Assembly: GCF_029227915.1 (NCBI RefSeq)
Contig: NC_079883.1
Coordinates: forward strand, 15,936,001 to 16,000,000
Reading direction: 5' to 3'
Source of the DNA: Hydractinia symbiolongicarpus
Taxonomy: Eukaryota > Cnidaria > Hydrozoa > Anthoathecata > Hydractiniidae
DNA length: 64,000 bases
Positions within the stretch are counted from its first letter, which is position 1. Each line of letters begins with the position of its first letter. The notes beneath the pieces are model-generated. The model was not told where the DNA came from and ran no database searches. It saw only the letters and a program-made list of their open reading frames with translations. This document shows, one piece after another, positions 35,373 through 45,314 of the stretch. Both the position numbers and the translations under genes were made by a program.

Positions 35373-38300
35373 TGTGTTGGTCAAAGACATGTCGACATCA
35401 GATATGTTAACATCCCGCCGCAATGATCTTGATCCACGCAGGCATAGCAATGTCGATTGGAGTAACGAAAAGCAAACTTTCGTTCTGACAAACGTCGTAG
35501 CGATAGACGTTGGTATACCACGTTTATCTGCTATCAACTCAGCAAGACGTTGATAGAATCTCTTGCATTCTCTTCCTAACCCACCGTGTGTAGAAAACAC
35601 CAAAGGTGTAAAAGAACCATTTTCAACCTGCAAAACCCTTTCGTTGTATAACCTTTTCTTTTCTTGCTCATTTCTTTCATAGCAACGTTTGATTTCTGTG
35701 TTCCTATACCTCTGGGCGTTAAGGTCAAAGACCCTGACATCGCAGAATACCCGTTGGCCAGGAATCCAGAAACCAAGTGCGCTAACATCTAATCGAGCTT
35801 CATTGGATGTGATCGCACTTTTCTGTTCAAAGCGTTCGTTTTGTAGTGGAGCAAGCATCGGTTCAATTCGTACGTCTTTACACACTTCTTTCAAAAGCTG
35901 AGCAGTTATATCACGAACTTCGTTATGACGTTGTGTGACAAACCCACCCTTTTTGCAGGATAACGCATGAGCAAGATCAAACTTTGAGCCACATGCACAT
36001 TCAAATGGTAACCTGGGTAATTCCCAGTTATATCGAATTCTCAATGCGTCGAAAAACTGCTCCTTTGTGAGGTAGTAACCACTCTCTTTTATTGGCAGAG
36101 TCGTCAACCATTTTGACGCACCTATTTCCTGATTTGCTTCGTTCTGCCTCTTAGCACTTTCATCCATTTGTGACAATAGTCCTTGCAGAATGTTTTGATG
36201 GCTTTTATTTCTCTCAGACTTTATTTGGCTTTTCGTTTTGCTGATCTCGTTCGCATTTTCATTTTGTCTGAGAAGAATATTTACGAGCTCCGTCGTCATT
36301 TTCCGAGAATTCTCGTATACTGTGTCAGAAACATTCTCAAGGATTTTTATTCCTAGACCCCCGAGACGTGGTGGCAAGGACATTAGCTCCCTCTCTACAT
36401 CGTTTACAATATGACCACCAGTAATAGCCGGCAACAGTTGGTGTCTTATTACACTTTCCACTGGTCGCAGTAATGATGATATTTCTGGGATGGTCCGTAA
36501 ATAGTATGTGAAGCGATGTTGATATCCACTAACATAGCATGTGTAAGCTGCTTGTGGTTCGATAACAGCTATTTCTGAAATTAGTGTGATTTCTTTCACC
36601 CATTTCGCGACAATGTCTTCAACGTACTCTTTTCGAAAAGTCTCACTGTCAATAACTGCTCCGAGATGTCGTTCTCCTGTACATGTAATTTGGATATTTG
36701 TTTCTTTGAAGTGTGTTTTTGCTCCTTCAATGTTCTTATCTTTCACAATTAGCCATGATTTCTTTGGCTGTGGTTGGTAACCAAATTTTGGGCCTTCCAC
36801 AATGAGCTCGTCCCACCATTTCCGAATGGTGGAAAAATTTCCAACAGCTGTTAAGTCATCAGCAAAAGCTACCAATTTCATATCAATATCAGCAATGTTT
36901 TTCATACTATCAAGTAATGGTGTGAGTCCTATTGCGTAAATGGCCATCCCCAACGGGTCGCCTTGGGTGGTACCTTCTCTTGAACTCAGTTCAGTTCCAC
37001 CAATCACAAAAAGTCTCGCAGGCTTTTTGTAGCAGTTGTTGATGTATGTTGCTAGAATCGGGCAAATGATCTTGGTATTATGAAGTGTTGCACTACGGTT
37101 TAAGCTATTGAAGGCATTTGCAGCATCAACTAATAAGACACATTCGGCTTCTTCACTAGAGTATGCATCTTTCATTGCATGTATAGCAGCTTCGCACCCA
37201 GATTCATGACCGGAGCACAGTTGAATTTTTGAACAAGATTCAATAACATCATTCTTTGATGCGTACATCACGGCTTTTCCAATAATGCGTCTTAAAACCT
37301 CTCCTACTCCGATAGGTCTAAGACCAGGGTTCTTGTCTAAAGGCACAAGACGACATCCTAAATACGCCTCTAAAGAATTATCGTTTACTTCTTCATGGCA
37401 AAGTCTTCTTGCAAACTTAGCTATCGCTTTCCGTAAATCTGTTCCAGTGTCGCCATAAACTCTAGACGCTATGATTTTGATCCATCCATTCGCATCCATT
37501 CCAGATGGTCCGGAGCCGCCTTTTGTTGTCTTCGCTGCTCGCATTATCATGTCTTCGTCAATGACGTCATATACAACGGCATTAACTGATTTGATCGGAC
37601 CTTGTATCAGCGTGTTTTCGTATGATTCACTTCCTTCAGGATGTTTTTGTCTTAGCATTTCAAGAGTTTCGTCATTCAAAGGAAGTATTCCTCCAGACAT
37701 ATTGTTCGTCACCACATTAATCGCTTTATGAACATCTCCTTTTTGCATATGGTTCCGGAACTTCCTTGAAATAACTGCAATATCTTGCTTTTTTACTACT
37801 TTAGGTAGTCGGCTTTGAATCGTCTGTGCCTCATCCATTAAGCTCATAAAATCTCCTTTAAACCATTGTGTTAGACGTCTGTTTAATGCTTCTACGTGCT
37901 CCTTAGATTTCGATGCTTGTGATGGTTTTTGCAGCAGCAGAGCAGGCATGATATGTATAGCTTTTAATGCTATAGCTCTTAAAGGTGTGTTTTCAATCCA
38001 CGCATTGAGCAATCTTGTGGTCTCACGTATGTAGGATTTACCTGCGTTTCCATTAGGCAGCATAAACAAGTTTCGTTTCCAATAAACAATTCTGCTGTAA
38101 CATTCCTCGATGTCATTGACTGCTTCACTTCCTTTAACATTACTCCAATAAAACTTCTCTGGAGCATCAGCAAAATGATGTTGAGATGAAGTTGCGTCTT
38201 CGGGAACGTTACGTTGTTGATTTGTATCCTGTTTTGTTTGTGCAATGTTCTGTGTCAACACTTTACAATACTTCAAGTGCTGTACCAAACCTCTATATGT

Positions 38301-38453
38301 TTTAAACTTTCGGTGACATTTCATACACGGAAAAGTCTCTTGACTCTGCTCAACACTATCAATTCTTGAATTCGATGACGATGGTTGCTTATGACCTCTT
38401 TTAACCATTTTTATCCAATAAACTGTGAAAATGATGTTTCGTCGTTTCTTCAA
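35346..38453 (-). CDS. non-LTR retrotransposon ORF with restriction-like endonuclease
   Basis: The intact frame has 1,035 codons. The N-terminus has a C2HC-type zinc finger (FPCMKCHRKFKTYRG...HLKYC, about residues 40-65). The central RT has GSGPSGMDANGW, LVDAANAFNSLNR, GTTQGDPLGMAIYAIG and FADDLTAVG (about residue 530). The C-terminus has a CACG...H-x-x-x-x-C knuckle (FDLAHALSCKKGGFV), then RLDVSALGFWIPGQRVFCDVRV, a PD-(D/E)XK-like endonuclease, and FTPLVFSTHGGLG. A C-terminal rather than N-terminal endonuclease, plus an N-terminal finger, places it with the R2/NeSL-type group; I cannot name the clade. A later Met (MVKRGH) is an alternative start. No stop or frameshift is seen, so it may be recently active. 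The 3' end was duplicated to 29.0 kb. Confidence 0.88.
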   Translation of the reverse strand: MKKRRNIIFTVYWIKMVKRGHKQPSSSNSRIDSVEQSQETFPCMKCHRKFKTYRGLVQHLKYCKVLTQNIAQTKQDTNQQRNVPEDATSSQHHFADAPEKFYWSNVKGSEAVNDIEECYSRIVYWKRNLFMLPNGNAGKSYIRETTRLLNAWIENTPLRAIALKAIHIMPALLLQKPSQASKSKEHVEALNRRLTQWFKGDFMSLMDEAQTIQSRLPKVVKKQDIAVISRKFRNHMQKGDVHKAINVVTNNMSGGILPLNDETLEMLRQKHPEGSESYENTLIQGPIKSVNAVVYDVIDEDMIMRAAKTTKGGSGPSGMDANGWIKIIASRVYGDTGTDLRKAIAKFARRLCHEEVNDNSLEAYLGCRLVPLDKNPGLRPIGVGEVLRRIIGKAVMYASKNDVIESCSKIQLCSGHESGCEAAIHAMKDAYSSEEAECVLLVDAANAFNSLNRSATLHNTKIICPILATYINNCYKKPARLFVIGGTELSSREGTTQGDPLGMAIYAIGLTPLLDSMKNIADIDMKLVAFADDLTAVGNFSTIRKWWDELIVEGPKFGYQPQPKKSWLIVKDKNIEGAKTHFKETNIQITCTGERHLGAVIDSETFRKEYVEDIVAKWVKEITLISEIAVIEPQAAYTCYVSGYQHRFTYYLRTIPEISSLLRPVESVIRHQLLPAITGGHIVNDVERELMSLPPRLGGLGIKILENVSDTVYENSRKMTTELVNILLRQNENANEISKTKSQIKSERNKSHQNILQGLLSQMDESAKRQNEANQEIGASKWLTTLPIKESGYYLTKEQFFDALRIRYNWELPRLPFECACGSKFDLAHALSCKKGGFVTQRHNEVRDITAQLLKEVCKDVRIEPMLAPLQNERFEQKSAITSNEARLDVSALGFWIPGQRVFCDVRVFDLNAQRYRNTEIKRCYERNEQEKKRLYNERVLQVENGSFTPLVFSTHGGLGRECKRFYQRLAELIADKRGIPTSIATTFVRTKVCFSLLQSTLLCLRGSRSLRRDVNISDVDMSLTNTLSEIREFR

Positions 38454-38638
38454 TTAATTCTTCGCGTTTTGACACTTAATTGAAACTTGCATGACGGATC
38501 ATTTACTTTGTTCCGATCAATCGGCATTGGAGACGTCCGCCATCTTTTACTCCGTTTATCTGCTATACAGAGTTTGGTTTAGCTATACGGGTTCTGCCAA
38601 CGAATGTTCTTAAAGTGAAATACTGCAATATATGACTC

Positions 38639-39654
38639 TTAAAGGTTACGGTAACCCCCTTCAGGGTCACTTTTTTTTAAAAAATTATTTTTTTTAATTT
38701 TGATTCTTTGGCATAAGAGTGATTAAATGAAGAAAGATCTTCTTTATCTTTTAGTGTTTTCAATAGTGTGCTCAAAGTTTAAAATTCCTTAAATATATTT
38801 AATCTGTATAATAATTAAAGGGAGTTATGCAGACCGAATAAAAAATTGCATCCCTACATATAACATAGGAAACATTTAAACTTTAATATTTATATATTAT
38901 TATCATCTATACCTTTTTATTTTATTTCTTTATTTTTTTCGTTTTTATCCTGTTATGTTATGTTATCCTGTTGTCTGTTTAACAATAACTAGACTTAAAG
39001 TTCTGCAAAAACACTTTGCCTTTAATTTAAATAAAATTCATAACTTTTAAGTGGGTGTAACCATGATTCTTGCAGGTAAAAGCAAAGGTCTTTGATTTGC
39101 TTTTTCTCGAAATAAAATTTTCAGTCGTAACGCTATATATTTTTGTCGAACACTCCCCTCCATCTTGTCAAAATTGTACGAAAACAAGTTTGTTGCGACA
39201 ATTATATCTTTGGCTACAAAACTTTGCTCTTTTTTAACGCAGAAAGTGAGGAAATATCGAGTTGATTGATCTATGATGCTTAAAAATAGATAAATCTGTC
39301 ATAAAACAGCTATTGTGACACAAAATATGCTATATTTTTGGAACCACGTGTTGTTTTGAGTAAAAAAAGCAAAGTTTTTTAGAGCTGAATAAGAGCTTCG
39401 CAATGATATTTTTTCAACGAACAAAAACTTCACTGAGGGGAGTGTTCGACAAAATGAACTGGAAGGGTGAATTTTTGTATATAACTTTTTTTCTACTTTT
39501 TAGATTTTTTTTTTTATGAAAATATTTTATCATCATTCTAGAGATAATTTATTTGGCTTTCAGAATATATATATTTGCTACGGTTAATATAGCGAACAGA
39601 GGGGATATTTTAAATATACTGAGTATGTGTCTCAGGGGGTTACCGTATCCTTAA
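38639..39654. mobile_element. 1-kb non-coding TTAA element
   Basis: TTAA at 38,639-38,642 and 39,651-39,654 brackets 38,643-39,650. The ends are inverted repeats of about 18 bp around TACGGTAACCCCCT, with one mismatch and one indel. A second, inner inverted pair around TCGAACACTCCCCTC lies at about 39,147-39,162 and 39,435-39,452. There is no ORF. A non-autonomous Kolobok or piggyBac relative is likely. Confidence 0.75.
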
Positions 39655-39762
39655 AACTATTTCCGAAAAAAATAAAAAATAATCACCATAAAGAACAAGT
39701 TAAAAAGACAAGCACGTCATTTTCCTACTTTTTATCCATCGTAAACATACGAGGTAATTGTA

Positions 39763-40140
39763 GTTATACGGAGTGTGGAACATTAGTTTGATTGCAAAAA
39801 AAGGATTATAGCATACAGATTGTGAGATACCGAGAGTATATTATGCAGAATTCGCTATGTGGAGTATGCAGAATTTGATATAAGGAGTGTGCCATACGGA
39901 GTATGTTATACGGACTATGCCATACGGAGTATTCTATACGGACTATGCCATACGGACTGTGACATGCTTTACATACGAAGTATGCTATACGGAGTGTGAC
40001 AGGCTTAGTATATGGAATGTGACATGCTTAGTATACGGAGTGTGACATGCTTAGTATACGGAGTATGACATGCTTGATATACGAAGTATGCTATACGGAG
40101 TGTAACAGGCTTAGTATACGGAATGTGACATGTTTGGTAG
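39763..40140 (+). repeat. degenerate minisatellite, TATACGGAGT-type unit
   Basis: Words such as ATACGGAGTATG, ATACGGAGTGTGACA and GACATGCTTAGTATACGG recur at irregular spacings of roughly 13-30 bp. A higher-order unit of about 29 bp (GTGACATGCTTAGTATACGGA) is visible from 40,000. It is non-coding. Confidence 0.85.
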
Positions 40141-40443
40141 GCACAGAATTCGATGTATTGTTAATGAGTTAAGGTTACTGTAAAGGAAACAATTTTTTTT
40201 TAGGTTTTTTGCAAAAAATTCAAGACAAATAGAAAAATAAATTCTCTTTCGAATGACGTATTTTATATTCCATGAAAATAATTGAAACATCCCTTTTTTC
40301 TGAAAAAAGCCTTTTCAGAGGTGTTATATCCTTCACACTTTCGAGAAAATATGTGCAAAATGAGTTGAGCATATTTTTTGAAAACATTATGCATGATATT
40401 TACACTCCCGTGTAAATTATATGCATAATATTTTTTAGATAGT

Positions 40444-40614
40444 GCCGGGAGTTGTCTAGTAGAGCGCGGGCCCTAATTGGGTCTGCGTCGCTCAAAATGA
40501 GCATTAAATACTCTAGGACTCTCCATCTAAGCCATGGCCCCTCCTGGAAATAATAGACAGGGTATATCCCCCGATATTTGTGAGGCTAGCCATGTAAAAT
40601 ATGCACATCTATCA
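40444..40614 (+). repeat. SINE family 1, 3' fragment
   Basis: The body and tail match the SINE in the Helitron from GCCGGGAGTTGTCTAG to ATGCACATCTATC. The tRNA-like head is missing, as in a 5'-truncated insertion. Confidence 0.88.
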
Positions 40615-40662
40615 TCTAGTGTACTACGAATAAAAACAAAGTTTAATTGTTTTAAAATTTTA

Positions 40663-40914
40663 TTATTTCTTATAAATAGGAAACTTTCTGTACACTCCTT
40701 TTCGTCTTAAAATAAGTCTTATTGTTGGAAACAGTTCCTTCCTCTTCAACAGTTCCCTTTCGAACGTCTCTGCATCTTTTTTGCGACTTGCCTCAAAACT
40801 AAACTTTGCAGGAACAACCAAACCAACCTCTCTTTGCCTTTTTCCTGTCACTACCACACGTATCATATTGTCTTCACTTTGGTTGACTGGGCTTGGGACT
40901 CGTTTGAAGCCCAC
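40663..40914 (-). CDS. hypothetical 83-residue basic protein
   Basis: The open frame contains VVVTGKRQREVGLVVPAKF, a charged helix with DAETFERELLKRKELF, and a lysine-rich end. Composition looks coding. The VTGKR...PA pattern resembles part of an open frame at 41,735-41,897 (VTGKRVNRGAGYGLEIPAQY, then EKAVEWAEKNIRKVL). Both lie by pogo-type sequence. It overlaps the start of the transposase remnant on the other strand. Function unknown. Confidence 0.4.
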   Translation of the reverse strand: MGFKRVPSPVNQSEDNMIRVVVTGKRQREVGLVVPAKFSFEASRKKDAETFERELLKRKELFPTIRLILRRKGVYRKFPIYKK

Positions 40915-41409
40915 ATGACGAATGATGTTAAAAAGAAATTGGCAAATTCCAAGAATGATTCAGTGATTATTCCAGGAGGATGTACTAAGTACATACAGGC
41001 TCCTGACGTAGTCTGGAATAAGCCTTTTAAGGCTAAAATTTCAGAATTCTATGACGACTGGTTAGCAAACGCAAAACATGAGTATACTGCTGGAGGCAAC
41101 AAGAGACCTGTTCCGCGTAGATTGCTTGTTGAATGGATAGTTAAAGCTTGGGATGAGTTTTCGAGCAGTATGATATCATCATCTATAAGATGTTATGCGT
41201 TAGGCTTGTCAGTAGATGGCTCTCAAGATCATCTGATTTCATGTTTCAAGGAAGGGAAGAAAACTAAAGCAGGATCGAATCTTTTAAAAAACCAGACGCT
41301 GCTGCTCCAAAATAAGGAACTTGACTTGAACCTGTTCGAAATTTCCGAAAATGATATCGCTGACGCTGCACCAACACTAAACATAATTGATGAATATAAT
41401 ATAGATTAA
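40870..41409 (+). pseudogene. pogo/Tigger-type transposase C-terminus
   Basis: An open frame reads WDSFEAHMTNDVKKKLA, VIIPGGCTKYIQAPDVVWNK, FKAKISEFYDDWL and VEWIVKAWDEFS, matching the end of a DDE_1 superfamily transposase of the pogo group. It includes the penultimate aspartate-containing strand (W-D-S-F-x-A-H) and the acidic C-terminus. The N-terminal CENP-B-like DNA-binding domain and earlier catalytic residue are absent upstream, where unrelated sequence on the opposite strand begins. It ends with TAA at 41,407-41,409. Confidence 0.85.
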
Positions 41410-41496
41410 GAAATCGACATATTTAACTGTTGAATATTTATTGTTGTGTCATATTTTTTGTTTGTATTTCATTTATTTGACTAACTACAAATATAA

Positions 41497-42158
41497 TACA
41501 GTGGAATCCCTCTAAAGCGGACACCATTGGTGCAAAAAAAAGTGTCCGCTTTAGAGGGATGTCCGCTTTATAGGAAGTTGACCAAAAAATTAGTTTTAGA
41601 CCTAATTTTGACCAAAAAAGCTTTTTTTGTAGTACTGGCAGTTGAGTGGGCCGAGAAAAATATAAGGAAAGTGTTGGACTCGGTAGCAAACTATTCAACA
41701 AATTCATGTCGCTTCCTAACTGTACCATCGGATGTAAAGTGACTGGGAAGCGAGTGAACCGTGGTGCTGGCTACGGACTAGAAATTCCTGCCCAGTACCA
41801 ATTAATTGGTGTTGAAAAGGCAGTTGAGTGGGCCGAGAAAAATATAAGGAAAGTGTTGGACTCGGTAAATAACAAAACTCAAAGATGTACTAAGTAAAAT
41901 GGTTTAAATTTTAAGAAAAAGTGACATTTCATCTCGTTATTTTTCCATTGTCCGCTTTATAGGGAGTGTTTATAAGGGAAACTGTCATTTGGTGCAAAGA
42001 TTTTTGTCCGCTTTATAGAGTGTCCGCTTTATAATCGTCCGCTTTATAGAGATTTTTTTATGAGAGTTTGACCTAAATTCTGCCGGTGCAAAAATTTTTG
42101 TCCGCTTTAGAGGGCTGTCCGCTTTATAGGGTGTCCGCTTTAGGGGGATTCCACTGTA
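41497..42158. mobile_element. 658-bp pogo-type MITE with TA duplication
   Basis: The element 41,499-42,156 starts CAGTGGAATCCCTCTAAAGC and ends with the inverted counterpart GCTTTAGGGGGATTCCACTG, with TA on both sides. Copies of TGTCCGCTTTATAGGG recur in both orientations near the ends. TA duplication and CAGTGG ends are typical of pogo/Tigger elements. It does not enclose the transposase fragment at 40.9-41.4 kb. Confidence 0.85.
41638..41897 (+). repeat. 49-bp direct repeat in open frame within the MITE
   Basis: The same 49 bp occurs at 41,638-41,686 and 41,819-41,867 and encodes AVEWAEKNIRKVLDSV in both. The second copy is in a frame open from 41,646 to TAA at 41,897. This suggests captured coding DNA inside the element; it may be kin to the 40,663-40,914 frame. 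Confidence 0.55.
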
Positions 42159-42182
42159 ACAATTTGCAAATTTAACATTTTT

Positions 42183-42232
42183 TAATAAACGCCCCCTCTT
42201 ATAAACGCCCCCCTCGATTAAACGCCCCCTAA
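42183..42232 (+). repeat. three copies of TAAACGCCCCC
   Basis: Near-identical 17-24 bp units starting at 42,187, 42,203 and 42,221 carry TAAACGCCCCC. A fourth, TAAACGCCCC, lies at 42,892-42,901, beyond the Helitron array. The array therefore appears to have inserted into a short repeat element with this motif. Confidence 0.6.
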
Positions 42233-42245
42233 ATATCAATATCAA

Positions 42246-42884
42246 TCTCTTTAATAATAGCCGTATTTTGTCTGTGTCCGCGAGAGGCGCGTCCCGTACC
42301 GGAATCACGAAATTTTTAAAATGCGCACCAATATCAAATGCGATATATTTTTGTCCACTTTGTTGCGACGGGTAAATTTAAAGGACGGGCGAATCCGTGG
42401 ATTTTTCCACGGCTAACGACTAGTCTCTATAATAATAGCCGTCGTCTGTCTGTCTCTGCGCGGACCCCCCGCTGAGTTAGAAAATCATGTTACGGAAACA
42501 CGAATATCAAATGCGACATATTTTTATCCACTTTGTTGCGACGGGTAAATACAATGGACGGGCGAACCCGTGGATGTTTCCACGGGCAACGACTAGTCTT
42601 TATAATAATAGCCGTTGTCTGTCTGTCTCTGCGTGGACCCCCGCTAAGTTAGAAAATGATGTTACGGAAACACGAATATCAACAAATGCGATATATTCTT
42701 ATCCACTTTGTTGCCACGGGTAAATTCAAAGGACGGGCGAACCCGTGGATTTTTCCACGGGCAACGACTAGTCTATATTATAATGCCCGTATACGTCTGT
42801 CTGTCTGTCTGTCTGTCTGTCACGCAAAATAGTAGCTTAGCTGCGACGGGCGAACCCGTGGATTTTCCACGGGCTAACGACTAG
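42246..42884 (+). mobile_element. head-to-tail array of four short Helitrons
   Basis: Units are 42,246-42,423 (178 bp), 42,424-42,596 (173 bp), 42,597-42,771 (175 bp) and 42,772-42,884 (113 bp). Each starts TCT and each ends with a CCGTGGATTTTTCCACGG-type hairpin followed by AACGACTAG. The last base of one unit abuts the first of the next, and the whole array sits between A and T. Units 1-3 share a body; unit 4 has the TCTGTCTGTC and ACGCAAAATAGTAG body seen at 7,625. Confidence 0.9.
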
Positions 42885-43131
42885 TATTTAATAAACGCCC
42901 CAGGCCTTTGATCGATGCCGTATAGCTGCACACTCCGAATTGAACACAAGCGCGTAAAATGACCAACTTCGTATAACGAGGCAATTTTGTACGGAACAAT
43001 AGTGCATACTTGAGAACTTTTCGCGGGAAAGTTAGCTGTAGCTGCGGTTCGGTTTCGGTTTCATTTTCCGAAGCGATCTTGTCTTTGGTCTCCAAGGTAA
43101 ATGTTAGTTATTTTCTCTGTCGACGTTTGTT

Positions 43132-43225
43132 CTACTCACATTTTAACACAAAAAAGGTTGCCAGAAGGAATGTATATCTGCCCACATCTGCAACAACATT
43201 GGCAATCAAGCCCACGATTTAATTA
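43132..43225 (+). pseudogene. fragment of DIRS-type Gag zinc finger
   Basis: The DNA AAAAAAGGTTGCCAGAA and the following words track the 50,960-51,040 zinc-finger part of the DIRS element ORF1, including a CCCAC-TCTGCAAC step and GGCAATCA. It is out of frame and lacks flanking DIRS sequence. It is a decayed fragment of a related element or of a cellular CCCH finger. Confidence 0.5.
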
Positions 43226-43229
43226 AAAG

Positions 43230-45300
43230 CTACTCAGGCAGTCTGAAAATCCCTAGCTAGATTTCTATCCTAAACTTTTCTGTGTTTTCTTGGCCTACAG
43301 ACATTGATGGATCTTTCCGGTGGGATCATGCATTGCTCGAAATATAAGAAGAATAAATTAGAATTTATATATTTATTTCACACCAATCTAGTCATAAGTC
43401 TATGAGAGCATTTTCCAGTTGGTAATTTTAATTGTGGAATGATTTCATTTCAGTTTTTTGCAATTTTGGTTTTTATTAAGTTCGATCCAAAGGTAATTGT
43501 ATTGGTATAAAAGATGTAAAAAAAACTCAACGAAAATTTTAAGCTTGGTCCCTATTTAAAATGTCAAAAGTTTTTCCTATCGAAATGTAAGAAACTTTGT
43601 GGACAGACAGTAGTTATAAAGATAAACGTTAGAAATTAGCTAAACAAAAAATGTAGCAACCTGAAATTACATATAGCTAATTTCGCCACCAAATTAACTA
43701 AATAGTGCTCCAAAAATAATGTATACAAACGTATACCAATCAAGTTTAACAGTCTGCTATGACGATTAACAAGCTTCACTGAGATTTACACTTCTCTGTA
43801 AAGGATGAAGCCACCATATTGTGCGTTCGATTTGTTGTTGAATGTTTCCGGGCTGTATATTTATTCAAATTTAGCGCCATATTGTTATAACAAACTTCAT
43901 CGTTCGAAAAAAAAATATTGTTGTTGGTCATGACAGATATTTCTCAAGTTCAGAGAAGTTTAAACGAAGGTTATAAAATGCTGTTACTACTATAGTACGT
44001 AAAATATTCTTGGTTATCTCAAGTAAAAGATCTTACTTTTGTTGTTTACTGGTAAATACATCCAAAACCTACTTATTTTCATCCTATACAGCCATGGAAA
44101 TTCTGAAAAATGTTGTTAGAAAGCTATATACAACTTAGTATATATAGCTATATATATATAGTGGTTATCTAGTAGATTTTAGGATTTAGAAGTCTATAAT
44201 TTTTTTCTCTCGCTTAAATTTTATTTTCCGGCTGCCACAAAATAATTTTTTGTCTGCCTCTCCTTTAATGGAGGAAACAAAGTCACTTTGTTTTGAGGTC
44301 TAGGCGATTATCACCTGCATATTAGTCCTGGATCGTTCTTTTGTGAAGTTTACATTTTATACCAGTTGCCAAAACCAGAGAAATACACCAGAGAAATTCT
44401 TGCCCAGGCACATGGGCAGCTTACACCCGCAGAACTGGTGTAAATAGTGAAGCCGGCACCGACACAAAGAATTAAACATTTTACAGGACGAAAGAGTGAC
44501 GATTTGTATGTTCTGACAGAAATAAGAACATCCAACCCGGGTGCAGAGAGTGGGGACTCTGAAAACCAATTTTATACGCGAGGGCGTGTGCACGGGTGTT
44601 ATCCTGCTATGTTCAGGCTTATTGGAGACAAATTTTTACTGGTGTATTTACGTCCGTACACCATATCTTAATCCGCCCCTCCTTATTTGTTTATGAGAAC
44701 AGGATGAAGGCAGTATTACAGGAGTACTAATAAGTAACAACAAGAAATTCAAACTTTTAACATTTCTTTGTCTTCCACATATATAAAAACAATACAAAGA
44801 CATAAATAAATATAAAAAAAGTAAAACATAATCAAAGTTACGCAGGCAGCCCGACATCCTTATCAGTGAAAGGCGCAAGTGGGAATTGAAATGAACCGTT
44901 GCTCTCACCAGTGGACAAAAACCTTCACAACTCTTGTAGCCAAATGGTTGTACAAGGAAACCGTGCAGCTAGAGCAACCAGCCAAATTTATGATTGATCG
45001 GGTGACCACCAATCAACGAATGGGTTATGTGAGCCAATGCAGAAGGTTCACAGTGCTTGACGAGTGCGTGAAAGGTAGCACCAGTGGTTTACAGAAGACA
45101 ATCTATTTCGCAAGTGTCATCAGGTTTGGCATCACATAAAATAAAATTAAAATATGATAATGGAAGGTTGGGTGGGAGATTAAATTCTGAGGAGCTTCAG
45201 TCTCACACAACCTTGGGCTGGCCCACGTGCCTGTACTTATTACTTGTTTTATTAAGCGAAGCAAAGCGGAGGCATGTTGACATGAGACAATACTCAAAGC
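43230..45300. other. mostly non-coding stretch
   Basis: No recognised gene. Two open frames (44,447-44,671 and 44,879-45,139, plus strand) have plausible composition but no family I recognise and no clear splice partners. A TATATA-rich microsatellite lies at 44,138-44,160. Part of the right half should belong to the copy C transposon, whose left end I could not locate. Confidence 0.5.
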
Positions 45301-45314
45301 AGATATAATCCAAC

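Larger units (their letters stand above)
22094..35427. repeat. tandem segmental duplication of about 7 kb
   Basis: Unit 1 is 22,094-29,088 and unit 2 is 29,089-35,427. Unit 2 begins inside the BEL leader (GCTTATGGTTTGGGG) and both units end inside the coding end of the RLE LINE (CGCCGCAATGAT). Each contains the BEL interior and 3' LTR, the same flank, the same SINE and the LINE 3' end. Unit 2 is shorter by 656 bp because of two deletions. The junction at 29,088/29,089 shows no clear microhomology. Identity elsewhere is nearly perfect by eye, so the event is young or the copies are homogenised. Confidence 0.93.

Noticed and set aside
39763-40140. CRISPR-like array
   Set aside because: Repeats are degenerate, spacing is irregular, there are no unique uniform spacers and no cas genes, and the setting is an animal genome.
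45173-45205. Left terminal repeat of copy C (TTAA then ATTCTGAGGAGC)
   Set aside because: Resemblance to the copy B end is weak and no matching right end was found beyond 47.7 kb.
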